A DNA stretch of 33,422 nt from an uncultured Gardnerella sp. GTDB lineage: Bacteria; Actinomycetota; Actinomycetes; Actinomycetales; Bifidobacteriaceae. Location: contig CAMYED010000005.1 in assembly GCA_947254595.1 (NCBI GenBank), positions 1 through 33,422 of the forward strand, read 5' to 3'. This document shows positions 22,537 to 31,248 of this stretch, piece after piece. The stretch's first letter is position 1, and the number at the start of each line of letters is the position of its first letter. The notes beneath the pieces are model-generated. The model saw only the letters and a program-made list of their open reading frames with translations, did no database searches and was not told the origin of the DNA. The translations under genes were made by a program, and so were the position numbers.

Positions 22537-24156
22537 CTACTTCTTTTCGTGATAAGACTTTTCGGTATTTACAGACCAAACGTTAGCCTTCGAAGTCGCA
22601 CCGGTACGAATATCCTCTACAGCTTCAATTGCAGTCGCCATCGAATGATCCTGATTATTGTAGCGATGCTGACCATTTCGACCAACGCAATACAAATTGC
22701 CAAAACCATCCAAATACTCAATCAACTCAGGCATTTGCGCGTAAGTATCGAAGTATGCTGGATAAGCCTTTGGGACACGTTCGCGATGCGAATCAAGCAC
22801 ATCATCTTCGCCGTTAATAACCTGCATGCGGGTCAATTCATCGATGGCCATCTTACGAGCTTCATCATCGCTCATATTCCAGAAGTCATCGCCTTCTTCG
22901 CAGAAGTATTCGAGGCCAATCCAAACAGTGTTATCAACATCTTTAACAAGGTACGGACTCCAGTTATTGAAGATTTGCAAACGTCCAACCTTGTAACCAG
23001 GGTCCTGCACGTAAATCCAGCAATCTGGAACAATTGGAGGATTACCAAGAGTTGGAATAGTTGTTGTATTGCGCAAACGCATACGCTTAACCAACAAACC
23101 AACCGTCACAAAGTCGCGGTACGGCAAGCCATTTGCAACTCGCTGCATCTCAGCAGGAACTTCAGCTTTTGCATCGCCTTGAGCACCCTGCTCAATAGCC
23201 GCAACTAAATCTTTAATCGGCATAGAAGACACAAACTGGTCAGCATGCAATTCAGAACGTTCACCGTCAGCATTTTCAACAACAACGCTCGAAATCTTGC
23301 CACCATCTTGCTTAATTGCAACAACTTTTGCATCGGTTAAAACGGTTGCGCCATTTTCGCGGCAGCGACGCTCAACAGTTTCCCACAACTGGCCAGGACC
23401 AAGCTTTGGATACCAGAATTCCTCAATTAATGAGGTTTCTACTTCCTTCTTCTTGCCATTTTTCTTCGGCATAAGCTTAGAAAATGCGTTCTTAAGAACC
23501 TCTACAATGCTTAAGCCCTTAACGCGCTGAGCACCCCAATCTGCAGAAATCTGGCTCGGATGCCTACCCCAAAGCTTCTCAGTATAACCCTCGAAGAACA
23601 TGGAATAAAGCTTCTTACCAAAACGATTAATGTAGAAGTTTTCAAGATTAGTTTCTGGAAGCTTATGAATCATCGACCAAAGGTAGCTAAAACCAACCTT
23701 CATGGTCAAAATGAAGCCCATAGAGCGCAAAGTTGCAGCAGAAAGCGAAATTGGGTAATCGAAGAAATGATGATTCCAGAATATACGCGAAACACGGTGA
23801 CGCTTCAGCATAACTTCATCTTCAACTTCAGGATCTGGGCCACCGGCTTCCAAGTCATGGTGACGACCAAGCTTCTTATCATCGTACGAAGGAGCGCCCT
23901 GTAACGGCAGCATATCACGCCACCACTGCATAATTCGATCATCCTTCGAGAAGAAACGGTGACCGCCAATATCCATACGATTACCGTTGTACCTCACAGT
24001 ACGCGAAATACCGCCAAATTCACGCGTGGATTCGAGTACTGTTACGTCATAGCGCTTAGAGCCGCCATCCTTAACGAGTTCCCAGGCTGCCGTCAACCCT
24101 GCCGGACCACCGCCAATAATTACCACAGATTCCTTTGGGGATTGTGTATTCGTCAC
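22537..24156 (-). CDS. FAD-dependent oxidoreductase (amine oxidase / UDP-galactopyranose mutase-like)
   Basis: This is a 539-residue flavoprotein. The N-terminal dinucleotide fold VVIIGGGPAGLTAAWEL is at residues 11-27, with the acidic end of the second strand at VTVLES and then the GGISRT and DIGGHRFFS motifs of the protoporphyrinogen-oxidase/amine-oxidase superfamily. The C-terminal FAD segment is at YCVGRNGQHRYNNQDHSMATAIEA. UDP-galactopyranose mutase and phytoene desaturase relatives share this layout, but the length exceeds classical Glf (about 390 residues), so the substrate is undecided; a sugar-nucleotide or cell-wall role is possible. The start is a GTG with a perfect GGAGGA upstream. 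It is followed by an intrinsic terminator. Confidence 0.85.
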   Translation of the reverse strand: MTNTQSPKESVVIIGGGPAGLTAAWELVKDGGSKRYDVTVLESTREFGGISRTVRYNGNRMDIGGHRFFSKDDRIMQWWRDMLPLQGAPSYDDKKLGRHHDLEAGGPDPEVEDEVMLKRHRVSRIFWNHHFFDYPISLSAATLRSMGFILTMKVGFSYLWSMIHKLPETNLENFYINRFGKKLYSMFFEGYTEKLWGRHPSQISADWGAQRVKGLSIVEVLKNAFSKLMPKKNGKKKEVETSLIEEFWYPKLGPGQLWETVERRCRENGATVLTDAKVVAIKQDGGKISSVVVENADGERSELHADQFVSSMPIKDLVAAIEQGAQGDAKAEVPAEMQRVANGLPYRDFVTVGLLVKRMRLRNTTTIPTLGNPPIVPDCWIYVQDPGYKVGRLQIFNNWSPYLVKDVDNTVWIGLEYFCEEGDDFWNMSDDEARKMAIDELTRMQVINGEDDVLDSHRERVPKAYPAYFDTYAQMPELIEYLDGFGNLYCVGRNGQHRYNNQDHSMATAIEAVEDIRTGATSKANVWSVNTEKSYHEKK

Positions 24157-24247
24157 TTGTCCTCCATATTTTAATACATCAATTTTTACAAAAGCACTTT
24201 TAAGCGTTAAGTAAAATTTCTATATATCTTTATTGAGCATACGCGCA

Positions 24248-24562
24248 TCACGCGATAGATTCAGGAATGTCAATATCAGTTTTCTGCACTTCTTCAACAT
24301 TAACATCCTTAAAAGTTACTATGCGAACGTTCTTAACGAAGCGCGAAGGACGATACACATCCCACACCCACGCGTCAGTAAGTTGCACGTCAAAATATAC
24401 ATCCTGACCAGCAGAACGAACATTAAAATCAACCTTATTAGCCAAATAAAATCTACGTTCTGTTTCTACAACATACGTAAAAAGCTTAATAACGTCACGA
24501 TATTCCCTATACAACGCAAGTTCAGCATCAGTTTCATAATTGTCGAGATCTTCGGCGCTCAT
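24248..24562 (-). CDS. DUF2469 actinobacterial conserved protein
   Basis: This is a 104-residue soluble protein. The whole length follows the DUF2469 pattern I know from actinobacteria: MSAEDLDNYETDAELALY, YREYRDVIKLFTYVVETERRFYLAN, DAWVWDVYRP and RFVKNVRIVTFKDVNVEE. Its function is not established to my knowledge. The start overlaps the stop of the GNAT gene (ATGA), so the two are translated together. Confidence 0.9.
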   Translation of the reverse strand: MSAEDLDNYETDAELALYREYRDVIKLFTYVVETERRFYLANKVDFNVRSAGQDVYFDVQLTDAWVWDVYRPSRFVKNVRIVTFKDVNVEEVQKTDIDIPESIA

Positions 24563-25476
24563 TGCTTCCCTTCCGTATTAGAATTACGTTTGCGGCCGCG
24601 GCCAATAATACGCCACCAAGCTCGTTTTGAAGAGCTTCCTTCAGAAGTATTCGCATTATAAGGCCACGCTTCATCAAGATTATCATTACGTACCGGTATA
24701 GCTACAGAATGTTCATGAGCACTAAGAGCTTCAGCAACACCAGGATTTTCCTCAATCACATGTAGTCCAAACGCATCAAGAGAACGAATAGCATCATACT
24801 CATCGGCAATCGTATCCATAACAACGAAATCCTGATACTTTTGATGCTGAGCATCCCACAAAGCGTCACGCGCAGTACCAGTTTGCGCAAAACCAAGAGA
24901 TTGATACACAGAAAGCGAACGAGTATTAGTAGAAGGAACACCAACCCAAATACGATGCAAACCAAGACCCGCCGGCTCAGACGCAAAACCGTACGTCATA
25001 ACTCGAGGCATAGCATCTCGCGAATATCCGCGGCCGCGATAATCTTTGCCAAGCACAACCTGGATGCGCGCTGAACGAGACCATCCGTCAATATCAATAA
25101 GAAAAATCATGCCAATAATGGCACCCGAGGTATTCTTAACATCGTCTAAAACGTCCGGAACAATAGCCCACGCAATAGTAGGACGAGATTGAGCATCCCC
25201 CGCAAAACGACACAAGTCAGCAGCTTTTTCAACAGAAAAACCGCCGTTAGACCACTGAACTGAACGCTCAACCCACGCATGAACCATTGACCGTTCAGCC
25301 TGCAAATCTTTACCAGTAATAACCGCCGCATTATCAAATGCACACAAATCGTCCATGCTCTGCAGGTCCGCGCATGTTGCAGGGCGCAAATGTGCCATCT
25401 CGCCGCGAATTGGAGGAATTGCTATAGACTTTGGTAATTCGCGAGAGTTGTTTACACCATCATTGGTTTGTTGCAT
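24559..25476 (-). CDS. GNAT-family N-acetyltransferase
   Basis: This 305-residue protein has an acetyl-CoA-binding GNAT domain at about residues 25-215. IAWAIVPDV and the IIGMIFLIDID strand come first, then the acetyl-CoA loop VVLGKDYRGRGYSRDAM, and LGLHRIWVGVPSTNTRSLSVYQSLGF, the typical RimJ/RimL end. The C-terminal 80 residues are unrelated and low in conservation, ending in a basic tail. The substrate cannot be named. I prefer the ATG at 25476, spaced correctly from AGGTAGG; a GTG two codons earlier is possible. It is coupled to the DUF2469 gene. Confidence 0.87.
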   Translation of the reverse strand: MQQTNDGVNNSRELPKSIAIPPIRGEMAHLRPATCADLQSMDDLCAFDNAAVITGKDLQAERSMVHAWVERSVQWSNGGFSVEKAADLCRFAGDAQSRPTIAWAIVPDVLDDVKNTSGAIIGMIFLIDIDGWSRSARIQVVLGKDYRGRGYSRDAMPRVMTYGFASEPAGLGLHRIWVGVPSTNTRSLSVYQSLGFAQTGTARDALWDAQHQKYQDFVVMDTIADEYDAIRSLDAFGLHVIEENPGVAEALSAHEHSVAIPVRNDNLDEAWPYNANTSEGSSSKRAWWRIIGRGRKRNSNTEGKQ

Positions 25477-25580
25477 ACTCACCTACCTGTATCAGCCATT
25501 GAGAATTAAGCCCATTCGAATAATTATGATAATCCACAAATTAAAAAAGCGCTCAAAAGTTTCGCTCAATAGTAAGTTTT

Positions 25581-25624
25581 GCGCACCTGCAGCACACAAG
25601 CTAAGTTGAATGCAGCAAGTGCGC
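25581..25624. other. Two-part hairpin downstream of gatB
   Basis: GCGCAC-CTGCA pairs with TGCAG-CAA-GTGCGC around a 19-base loop, in the spacer between gatB and the GNAT gene. No U-run follows on either strand, so it is not a classical terminator; it may stabilise the gat mRNA end. Confidence 0.4.
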
Positions 25625-25688
25625 AGCACCTACATTTAGCGTATTCACAACGCATTTGCTTTAATTTTTAATTTTTACTATTTAATTT

Positions 25689-27188
25689 TCAGCCTTTGAT
25701 TTTTGCCATAACGATCTTAGTAACAGCCTTAGCGTCTGCCTGACCTTTAGTTGCACGCATAACAGCACCAATAATCGCGCCCATCGGCTTCATATTGCCT
25801 GCCTTAAGCTTTTCAGCAACTTCAGGATCGGCTGCAAGAGCAGCGTCAACAGCGGCTTCCAAAGCGCCGTCATCGTTCATAACCTTGAATCCGTGCTTCT
25901 TAACAACTTCATCAGGCTTACCCTCACCAGCCAAAACGCAAGCAACAGTTTGCTTAGCGAGCTTATCGTTAAGATTGCCGTCTGCAATTAGCTTTTCAAC
26001 TTCAGCCACATCTTGCGGAGTAATAGGCAATTCTTCCAAAGTCACGCCACGAGTGTTTGCTTCGCGAGCAAGCTCACCAAGCCACCACTTCTTAGCGCCT
26101 GCTGCAGTTGCACCAGCCTTAACGGTTTCTTCAACCAAATCAAGAGCATCTGCGTTCAAAATATCGCGCATTTCAAGATCACTAATACCCCATTCGCTTT
26201 GCAAACGGTTACGGCGCTCGCGAGGCATTTCCGGCATTTCTGCCTTCATGCGCTCAATATGCTCTTTAGTGATGTGAAGCATAACCAAATCAGGATCTGG
26301 GAAGTAGCGATAATCGTCAGCATCCGACTTCACGCGACCGCCAGCAGTAGTCTGAGTTGCCTCATCCCAGTGACGAGTTTCCTGCAAAATCTCGCCGCCT
26401 TCGCTCAAAATAGCAGCCTGACGACGAATCTCATATTGCAGCGTCTTTTCGATTCCGCGGAATGTGTTCACATTCTTAGTTTCAGAGCGCGTACCAAATG
26501 GATCGGTTGGCTTTCTGCGAAGCGAAACGTTCACGTCAGCACGCATATTGCCCTGCTCCATACGAGCGTGGGAGATGTTGAGAGCGCGAACAATATCGCG
26601 AATAGCACGCATATAAGCACCAGCAATTTCTGGAGCGCGGCTACCTGCACCTTCGATTGGCTTAGTTACAATCTCAATTAAAGGCACACCTGCGCGATTG
26701 TAATCAACCAAAGAATGATTTGCGCCTTCAATACGACCGTCAGCACCACCAACGTGAGTATTCTTACCAGCGTCATCCTCAATGTGAGCACGCTCAATCG
26801 GCACGCGGAACACTGTGCCATCTTCAAGCTCAACATCCAAGTAGCCGTTGCCGTTAGTAGGCTTATCGTACTGGGAAATCTGGTAGTCACGAGGCATATC
26901 TGGGTAGAAGTAGTTTTTACGAGCGAACTGGCTCCACTCAGCGATTTCGCAATGTAACGCCAAACCGAGCTTAATTGCGTAATCAACTGCAGTCTTGTTT
27001 ACAACTGGCAAAGAGCCTGGCAAACCAAGGCTTACAGGAGTTAGCTGAGTATTTGGCTCGCCACCAAAAGATACTTCTGCTGGGCAGAACAGCTTCGTAC
27101 GAGTGCAAAGCTCAACGTGAGTTTCCAAACCGAATACTGGATCAAACTGCTCCACAGCATCGGCATATTTCATAAGTTTTTCAGCCAT
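25689..27188 (-). CDS. gatB: Aspartyl/glutamyl-tRNA amidotransferase subunit B
   Basis: This 499-residue subunit of GatCAB binds misacylated Glu-tRNA(Gln) or Asp-tRNA(Asn), phosphorylates the acyl group and transfers ammonia. FDPVFGLETHVEL, the metal/ATP segment YFYPDMPRDYQISQYD, GVPLIEIVTKP, and MRADVNVSLR with KNVNTFRGIEKTLQYE are diagnostic. The C-terminal helical and YqeY-like tail ends in KPMGAIIGAVMRATKGQADAKAV. The ATG at 27188 has AAGGA nine bases upstream. It is the third gene of gatC-gatA-gatB. Confidence 0.98.
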   Translation of the reverse strand: MAEKLMKYADAVEQFDPVFGLETHVELCTRTKLFCPAEVSFGGEPNTQLTPVSLGLPGSLPVVNKTAVDYAIKLGLALHCEIAEWSQFARKNYFYPDMPRDYQISQYDKPTNGNGYLDVELEDGTVFRVPIERAHIEDDAGKNTHVGGADGRIEGANHSLVDYNRAGVPLIEIVTKPIEGAGSRAPEIAGAYMRAIRDIVRALNISHARMEQGNMRADVNVSLRRKPTDPFGTRSETKNVNTFRGIEKTLQYEIRRQAAILSEGGEILQETRHWDEATQTTAGGRVKSDADDYRYFPDPDLVMLHITKEHIERMKAEMPEMPRERRNRLQSEWGISDLEMRDILNADALDLVEETVKAGATAAGAKKWWLGELAREANTRGVTLEELPITPQDVAEVEKLIADGNLNDKLAKQTVACVLAGEGKPDEVVKKHGFKVMNDDGALEAAVDAALAADPEVAEKLKAGNMKPMGAIIGAVMRATKGQADAKAVTKIVMAKIKG

Positions 27189-27220
27189 GAGAATCCTTCT
27201 TACTTAAGCTTTACTTCACT

Positions 27221-28762
27221 TTACTTAGCCAATGAATCGAGCCAGCCAGCTTTAAGCGACTTCCAGATTGGGCCGCCCCACTGCTCTTCGAGCGCTGCTT
27301 CCAACGCTGCTGCAGGCTTGTACATCTTTTCATCATGGCATTGCGGAGCAATAATCTGAATACCAACAGGCAAACCATCATCACTTAAGCCAGCTGGGAG
27401 GCTCAAAGCTGGAACGCCAGCCATGTTTGCAGGAATCGTAGCAATATCGTTCATGTACATAGCAAGTGGATCGTCCATCTTTTCACCAAACTTAAACGCC
27501 GTTGTAGGGCTTGTTGGGGAAACGAGAACATCTACCTTCTTAAACGCTTCTTCGAAATCGCGAATAATAAGCGTACGAACCTTTTGAGCAGAACCGTACC
27601 AAGCATCGTAATAACCTGCAGAAAGTGCGTAAGTACCGAGAATAATACGACGCTTTACTTCATCGCCGAATCCAGCTTCACGAGTTGCAGCCATCATGTT
27701 CGCAGCCGTCTGAGGCTTATCAGCAGGTGGCATTACGCGCAAACCGTAGCGCATACCATCGTAACGAGCCAAGTTGGAGCTAACTTCTGAAGGCATAATA
27801 ATGTAGTATGCAGCCAAAGAGTAAGGGAAGTGAGGGCAGGAAACTTCCGTTACCTCTGCACCCATATCCTTAAGCAACTGCACAGCTTCATTAAAGCGCG
27901 CTTCAACGCCTGGCTGGAATCCGTCGCCACTAAGCTCCTTAACTAAACCAACCTTCAAGCCCTTCAAATCACGGCGAGCACCCTCACGAGCAGCCTGAGC
28001 CATTGGAGGAACAGGAGCTGGAATAGAAGTAGAATCGCGCCTATCATTACCGCCGATAATCTCCTGCAAAAGTGCGGAGTCAAGAACGGTACGAGAAACA
28101 GGACCAATCTGATCCAAAGAGCTTGCCATAGCGATTGCGCCAAAGCGGCTAACACCACCGTAAGTCGGCTTTGCACCAACCGTACCAGTTAAAGCACCTG
28201 GTTGACGAATAGAGCCACCAGTATCCGTACCCAAAGCAATAGGAGCTTCGAATGCAGCAACAGCAGCCGCAGAACCGCCGCCAGAGCCGCCTGGAACGCG
28301 CTCAGTATCCCAAGGATTGCAAGTGGTTTGGTAAGCAGAATGCTCAGTTGAAGAGCCTTGAGCGAACTCATCCAAATTAGTCTTGCCAAGAATTGGCATG
28401 CCAGCTGCCTTGAGCTTTTCAATAACAGTAGCGTCGTAAGGCGGCACCCATCCTTCAAGAATCTTGGAAGCTGCGGTAGTAGGAATGCCCTTAGTAACAA
28501 TCATGTCCTTGATTGCAATTGGCACACCAGCAAGCTCAGGCAATCCTTCTGTTTCACCCTTGGCATTCTTGGCATCGAAAGCATCTGCTTGCTCGAGAGC
28601 AATATCTGAAGAAACATGCAAGAACGCCTTGATTTCTGGTTCAGCTGATTCAATTACTGCCAAGTGAGCTTCAACAAGCTCGCGGCTGGAAACTTCTTTA
28701 GCTTTTACAGCTTTTGCCATTTCGGCAGCAGAGAGCTTTACTAAATCTTGAGTATTAGTCAT
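27221..28762 (-). CDS. gatA: Aspartyl/glutamyl-tRNA amidotransferase subunit A
   Basis: This 513-residue amidase-family subunit releases ammonia from glutamine or asparagine. The catalytic triad is visible as K85 (AIKD), S160 (PGGSGGGS) and S184 (TDTGGSIRQP). The remaining amidase signature and the ALSLPAGLSDDGLPVGIQ end are in place. The ATG at 28762 has GGGGGAGGA upstream, within the last codons of gatC. Only three bases separate the two genes, so translation is coupled. Confidence 0.98.
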   Translation of the reverse strand: MTNTQDLVKLSAAEMAKAVKAKEVSSRELVEAHLAVIESAEPEIKAFLHVSSDIALEQADAFDAKNAKGETEGLPELAGVPIAIKDMIVTKGIPTTAASKILEGWVPPYDATVIEKLKAAGMPILGKTNLDEFAQGSSTEHSAYQTTCNPWDTERVPGGSGGGSAAAVAAFEAPIALGTDTGGSIRQPGALTGTVGAKPTYGGVSRFGAIAMASSLDQIGPVSRTVLDSALLQEIIGGNDRRDSTSIPAPVPPMAQAAREGARRDLKGLKVGLVKELSGDGFQPGVEARFNEAVQLLKDMGAEVTEVSCPHFPYSLAAYYIIMPSEVSSNLARYDGMRYGLRVMPPADKPQTAANMMAATREAGFGDEVKRRIILGTYALSAGYYDAWYGSAQKVRTLIIRDFEEAFKKVDVLVSPTSPTTAFKFGEKMDDPLAMYMNDIATIPANMAGVPALSLPAGLSDDGLPVGIQIIAPQCHDEKMYKPAAALEAALEEQWGGPIWKSLKAGWLDSLAK

Positions 28763-28765
28763 GTT

Positions 28766-29062
28766 TTATTCCTCCCCCAAAATGCGAGGCGCTACAAACA
28801 TGCCAGACTCACTCTTAGGAGCGCCAGAAAGCGCTTCTTCTTGAGTCAATGGCGTAGCAGGCACATCAGGGCGCAAATAAGCTTCCAGAGGTACTGGATT
28901 TGCAGTAGGCGGCACATCTTCGCCAGCAACTTCCTGCACTTTATTAATAGATTCTGCAATGACGTTTAATTCGCCTTGCAAGCGACTGATTTCTTCGTCG
29001 CTTAAAGCAATCTGGGACAAAACGCCCAAATGCTCAATTTCTTCGCGTGTGAATGTAGGCAT
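28766..29062 (-). CDS. gatC: Aspartyl/glutamyl-tRNA amidotransferase subunit C
   Basis: This 98-residue small subunit wraps the GatA-GatB interface. The N-terminus MPTFTREEIEHLGVLSQIAL and the segment EEISRLQGELNVIAESINKVQEV are typical. It ends in the usual LRPDVP and the APxxxxGMFVAPRIL tail. The ATG at 29062 is chosen because it matches the family N-terminus; an in-frame upstream start (29113) would add 17 residues without a homologous counterpart. Confidence 0.95.
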   Translation of the reverse strand: MPTFTREEIEHLGVLSQIALSDEEISRLQGELNVIAESINKVQEVAGEDVPPTANPVPLEAYLRPDVPATPLTQEEALSGAPKSESGMFVAPRILGEE

Positions 29063-29113
29063 AACCTCAACTATATGTGTGATGCGTGACCTTCGCGTAA
29101 TAAAAAAAATCAA

Positions 29114-29122
29114 TGTGGATAA
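29114..29122 (-). promoter_or_regulatory. DnaA-box-like site upstream of gatC
   Basis: TTATCCACA on the minus strand, within CTTTTATCCACA, lies 52 nt before the gatC start. The same 12 bases occur upstream of flp and tadZ. Confidence 0.35.
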
Positions 29123-29308
29123 AAGATTTGCGACAAATATATCTGCAGTATTTTATGCTTTAGCACGTAAAATTTTTTTGATTATCACACAAGAAGTGGT
29201 TACAAAATACATTATGTGCATATTTTTACAAAATTATCACGTATAAAAGTGAGAAATTACGGCCACAATTATACCGCAACACGCCGTAAACCCAAAAACG
29301 ACGTAACT

Positions 29309-29336
29309 AAATAATGTTGGTATTCCAACATTATTT
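29309..29336. promoter_or_regulatory. Perfect 12-bp palindrome upstream of vaginolysin
   Basis: AAATAATGTTGG-TATT-CCAACATTATTT is a perfect dyad. It sits about 200 bp before the vly ATG and 85 bp before its candidate -35 element, in the 472-nt spacer between gatC and vly. It may be an operator or a weak bidirectional terminator. Confidence 0.45.
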
Positions 29337-29420
29337 AAACACTTGTTTGTAAATTGAAAAATTATTTTTGCCAACTATCGCACAAATAAAAAGTGTGTAA
29401 TAATCAGTTCGTGTGAGGCG

Positions 29421-29449
29421 CTGAAACTTAATGCAGTGAAGCATATAAT
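29421..29449 (+). promoter_or_regulatory. Candidate vaginolysin promoter
   Basis: CTGAAA (29421-29426) and a perfect TATAAT (29444-29449) are separated by 17 bases. Transcription would start near 29456, giving an untranslated leader of about 80 nt. The -35 matches the consensus at four of six positions. Confidence 0.5.
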
Positions 29450-29534
29450 GCATAGACGCACATAAAATGCAGCATCTCACTAAAAAATAATCTAAAAAAC
29501 ATAATCAAAAAATAATCAAAATTGAAGGACACAT

Positions 29535-31085
29535 ATGAAGAAGACACCGTTCTACCGTAATGCAGCAATGTTGTTGCTCGCGGGCGCGACTATTATTCCA
29601 CAATGCTTAGCAGCACCAGCAATGGCCGCTCCTTCCGCTAAGGATTCTGAACCAGCCGCATCTTGCGCAGCCAAAAAGGACTCACTGAATAATTATTTGT
29701 GGGATTTGCAATACGATAAAACAAACATTCTCGCTCGTCACGGCGAAACCATTGACAACAAATTCTCCAGCGACAGCTTCGACAAGGGCGGCGAATTCGT
29801 AGTTGTTGAGCATCAAAAGAAGAACATCACCAATACAACATCAAACTTGTCGGTTACTTCCGCCAACAATGATCGCGTATACCCAGGTGCCCTGTTCCGC
29901 GCTGACCAGAATTTGATGGACAATATGCCAAGCCTGATTTCCGCAAACCGCGCTCCACTTACATTGAGCGTTGATTTGCCAGGCTTCCACGGTGGCGAAA
30001 GTGCTGTAACAGTTCAGCACCCAACAAAGAGCTCTGTGAATTCTGCAGTAAACACCTTAGTTTCTAAGTGGAATGCACAGTATGCTGCAAGCCATCATGT
30101 TGCAGCCCGCATGCAGTACGATTCTGCAAGCGCACAAAGCATGAACCAGCTCAAGGCAAAGTTTGGTGCCGATTTCGCCAAGATTGGCGTTCCGCTGAAG
30201 ATTGATTTCGACGCTGTGCACAAGGGCGAAAAGCAGACTCAAATTGTGAACTTCAAGCAGACCTACTACACCGTAAGCGTTGACGCTCCAGATAGCCCAG
30301 CTGACTTCTTCGCACCATGCACTACGCCAGAAAGCTTGAAGAATCGAGGAGTAGACAGCCAGCGTCCGCCAGTATATGTGTCCAACGTAGCTTACGGCCG
30401 TTCAATGTACGTAAAGTTCGACACCCGCAGCAAGAGCACCGATTTCCAGGCTGCTGTTGAAGCTGCAATCAAGGGTGTTGAAATCAAGCCAAATACCGAG
30501 TTCCATCGCATTTTGCAGAACACTTCTGTAACTGCTGTAATTCTCGGCGGCAGCGCAAACGGTGCAGCCAAGGTTGTTACTGGCAACATCGATACGTTGA
30601 AGTCTTTGATTCAGGAAGGCGCAAATTTGAGCACCTCCAGCCCAGCAGTTCCAATTGCTTACACCACTTCCTTCGTCAAGGATAACGAAGTAGCAACTTT
30701 GCAAACCAATAGCGATTACGTTGAAACCAAGGTTTCTTCCTACCGCGACGGCTACTTGACTTTGGATCACCGTGGAGCTTACGTAGCTCGCTACTACATC
30801 TACTGGGATGAGTACGGCACCGAAATTGACGGCACTCCTTACGTGCGTTCTCGCGCTTGGGAAGGCAATGGCAAGTATCGTACAGCTCACTTCAACACAA
30901 CTATTCAGTTCAAGGGCAATGTGCGCAACCTCCGCATCAAGCTTGTTGAAAAGACCGGCTTGGCTTGGGAACCATGGCGTACAGTGTATGACCGTTCCGA
31001 TTTGCCACTGGTTCGCCAGCGCACAATCAAGAACTGGGGCACAACCTTGTGGCCACGCGTTGCTGAAACTGTGAAGAACGACTGA
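29535..31085 (+). CDS. vly: Vaginolysin, cholesterol-dependent cytolysin
   Basis: This 516-residue secreted pore-forming toxin begins with a signal peptide (basic start, hydrophobic LLLAGATIIPQCLA, likely cut near AMA-AP). Domains 1-3 with the two membrane-inserting helix bundles follow, and domain 4 ends the protein. The CD59-recognition motif Y-x-Y-x14-R-S is intact (Y421, Y423, R438, S439). The undecapeptide at 472-482 is EKTGLAWEPWR, with Pro480 as in known vaginolysin but Ala at 477, where I recall Val in the first described protein. The cholesterol pair Thr504-Leu505 is present. GAAGGA stands upstream of the ATG. The gene is alone on its strand, with its own promoter candidate and terminator, and uses mostly AAG for lysine, unlike many neighbours. 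Confidence 0.98.
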   Translation: MKKTPFYRNAAMLLLAGATIIPQCLAAPAMAAPSAKDSEPAASCAAKKDSLNNYLWDLQYDKTNILARHGETIDNKFSSDSFDKGGEFVVVEHQKKNITNTTSNLSVTSANNDRVYPGALFRADQNLMDNMPSLISANRAPLTLSVDLPGFHGGESAVTVQHPTKSSVNSAVNTLVSKWNAQYAASHHVAARMQYDSASAQSMNQLKAKFGADFAKIGVPLKIDFDAVHKGEKQTQIVNFKQTYYTVSVDAPDSPADFFAPCTTPESLKNRGVDSQRPPVYVSNVAYGRSMYVKFDTRSKSTDFQAAVEAAIKGVEIKPNTEFHRILQNTSVTAVILGGSANGAAKVVTGNIDTLKSLIQEGANLSTSSPAVPIAYTTSFVKDNEVATLQTNSDYVETKVSSYRDGYLTLDHRGAYVARYYIYWDEYGTEIDGTPYVRSRAWEGNGKYRTAHFNTTIQFKGNVRNLRIKLVEKTGLAWEPWRTVYDRSDLPLVRQRTIKNWGTTLWPRVAETVKND

Positions 31086-31149
31086 ACTCATATCAAAATT
31101 GAATGAATAATTGAATAATAAAAAAATAATTGAATAAAGTGAATAAAAT

Positions 31150-31189
31150 AAGGGCTTTATCTTGTAGCCAGTTACGAGATAAAGCCCTT
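31150..31189 (+). terminator. Strong intrinsic terminator after vaginolysin
   Basis: AAGGGCTTTATCT and AGATAAAGCCCTT form a perfect 13-bp stem, extended by GTA/TAC across a wobble pair, with loop GCCAGT. TTGTTTTATTT follows. A-rich sequence on the other side would let it also stop the convergent ABC operon. Confidence 0.9.
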
Positions 31190-31248
31190 GTTTTATTTGT
31201 CTTATTTGGGTTATTTATTTTATTTGCAAAATATATTATTTAGATATT

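Noticed and set aside
22549..23208. 219-residue plus-strand ORF
   Set aside because: Antisense shadow of the FAD oxidoreductase gene.
30402..31091. 229-residue minus-strand ORF antisense to vaginolysin
   Set aside because: It is a shadow of the strongly biased vly codons; it has no ribosome site or recognisable domain.
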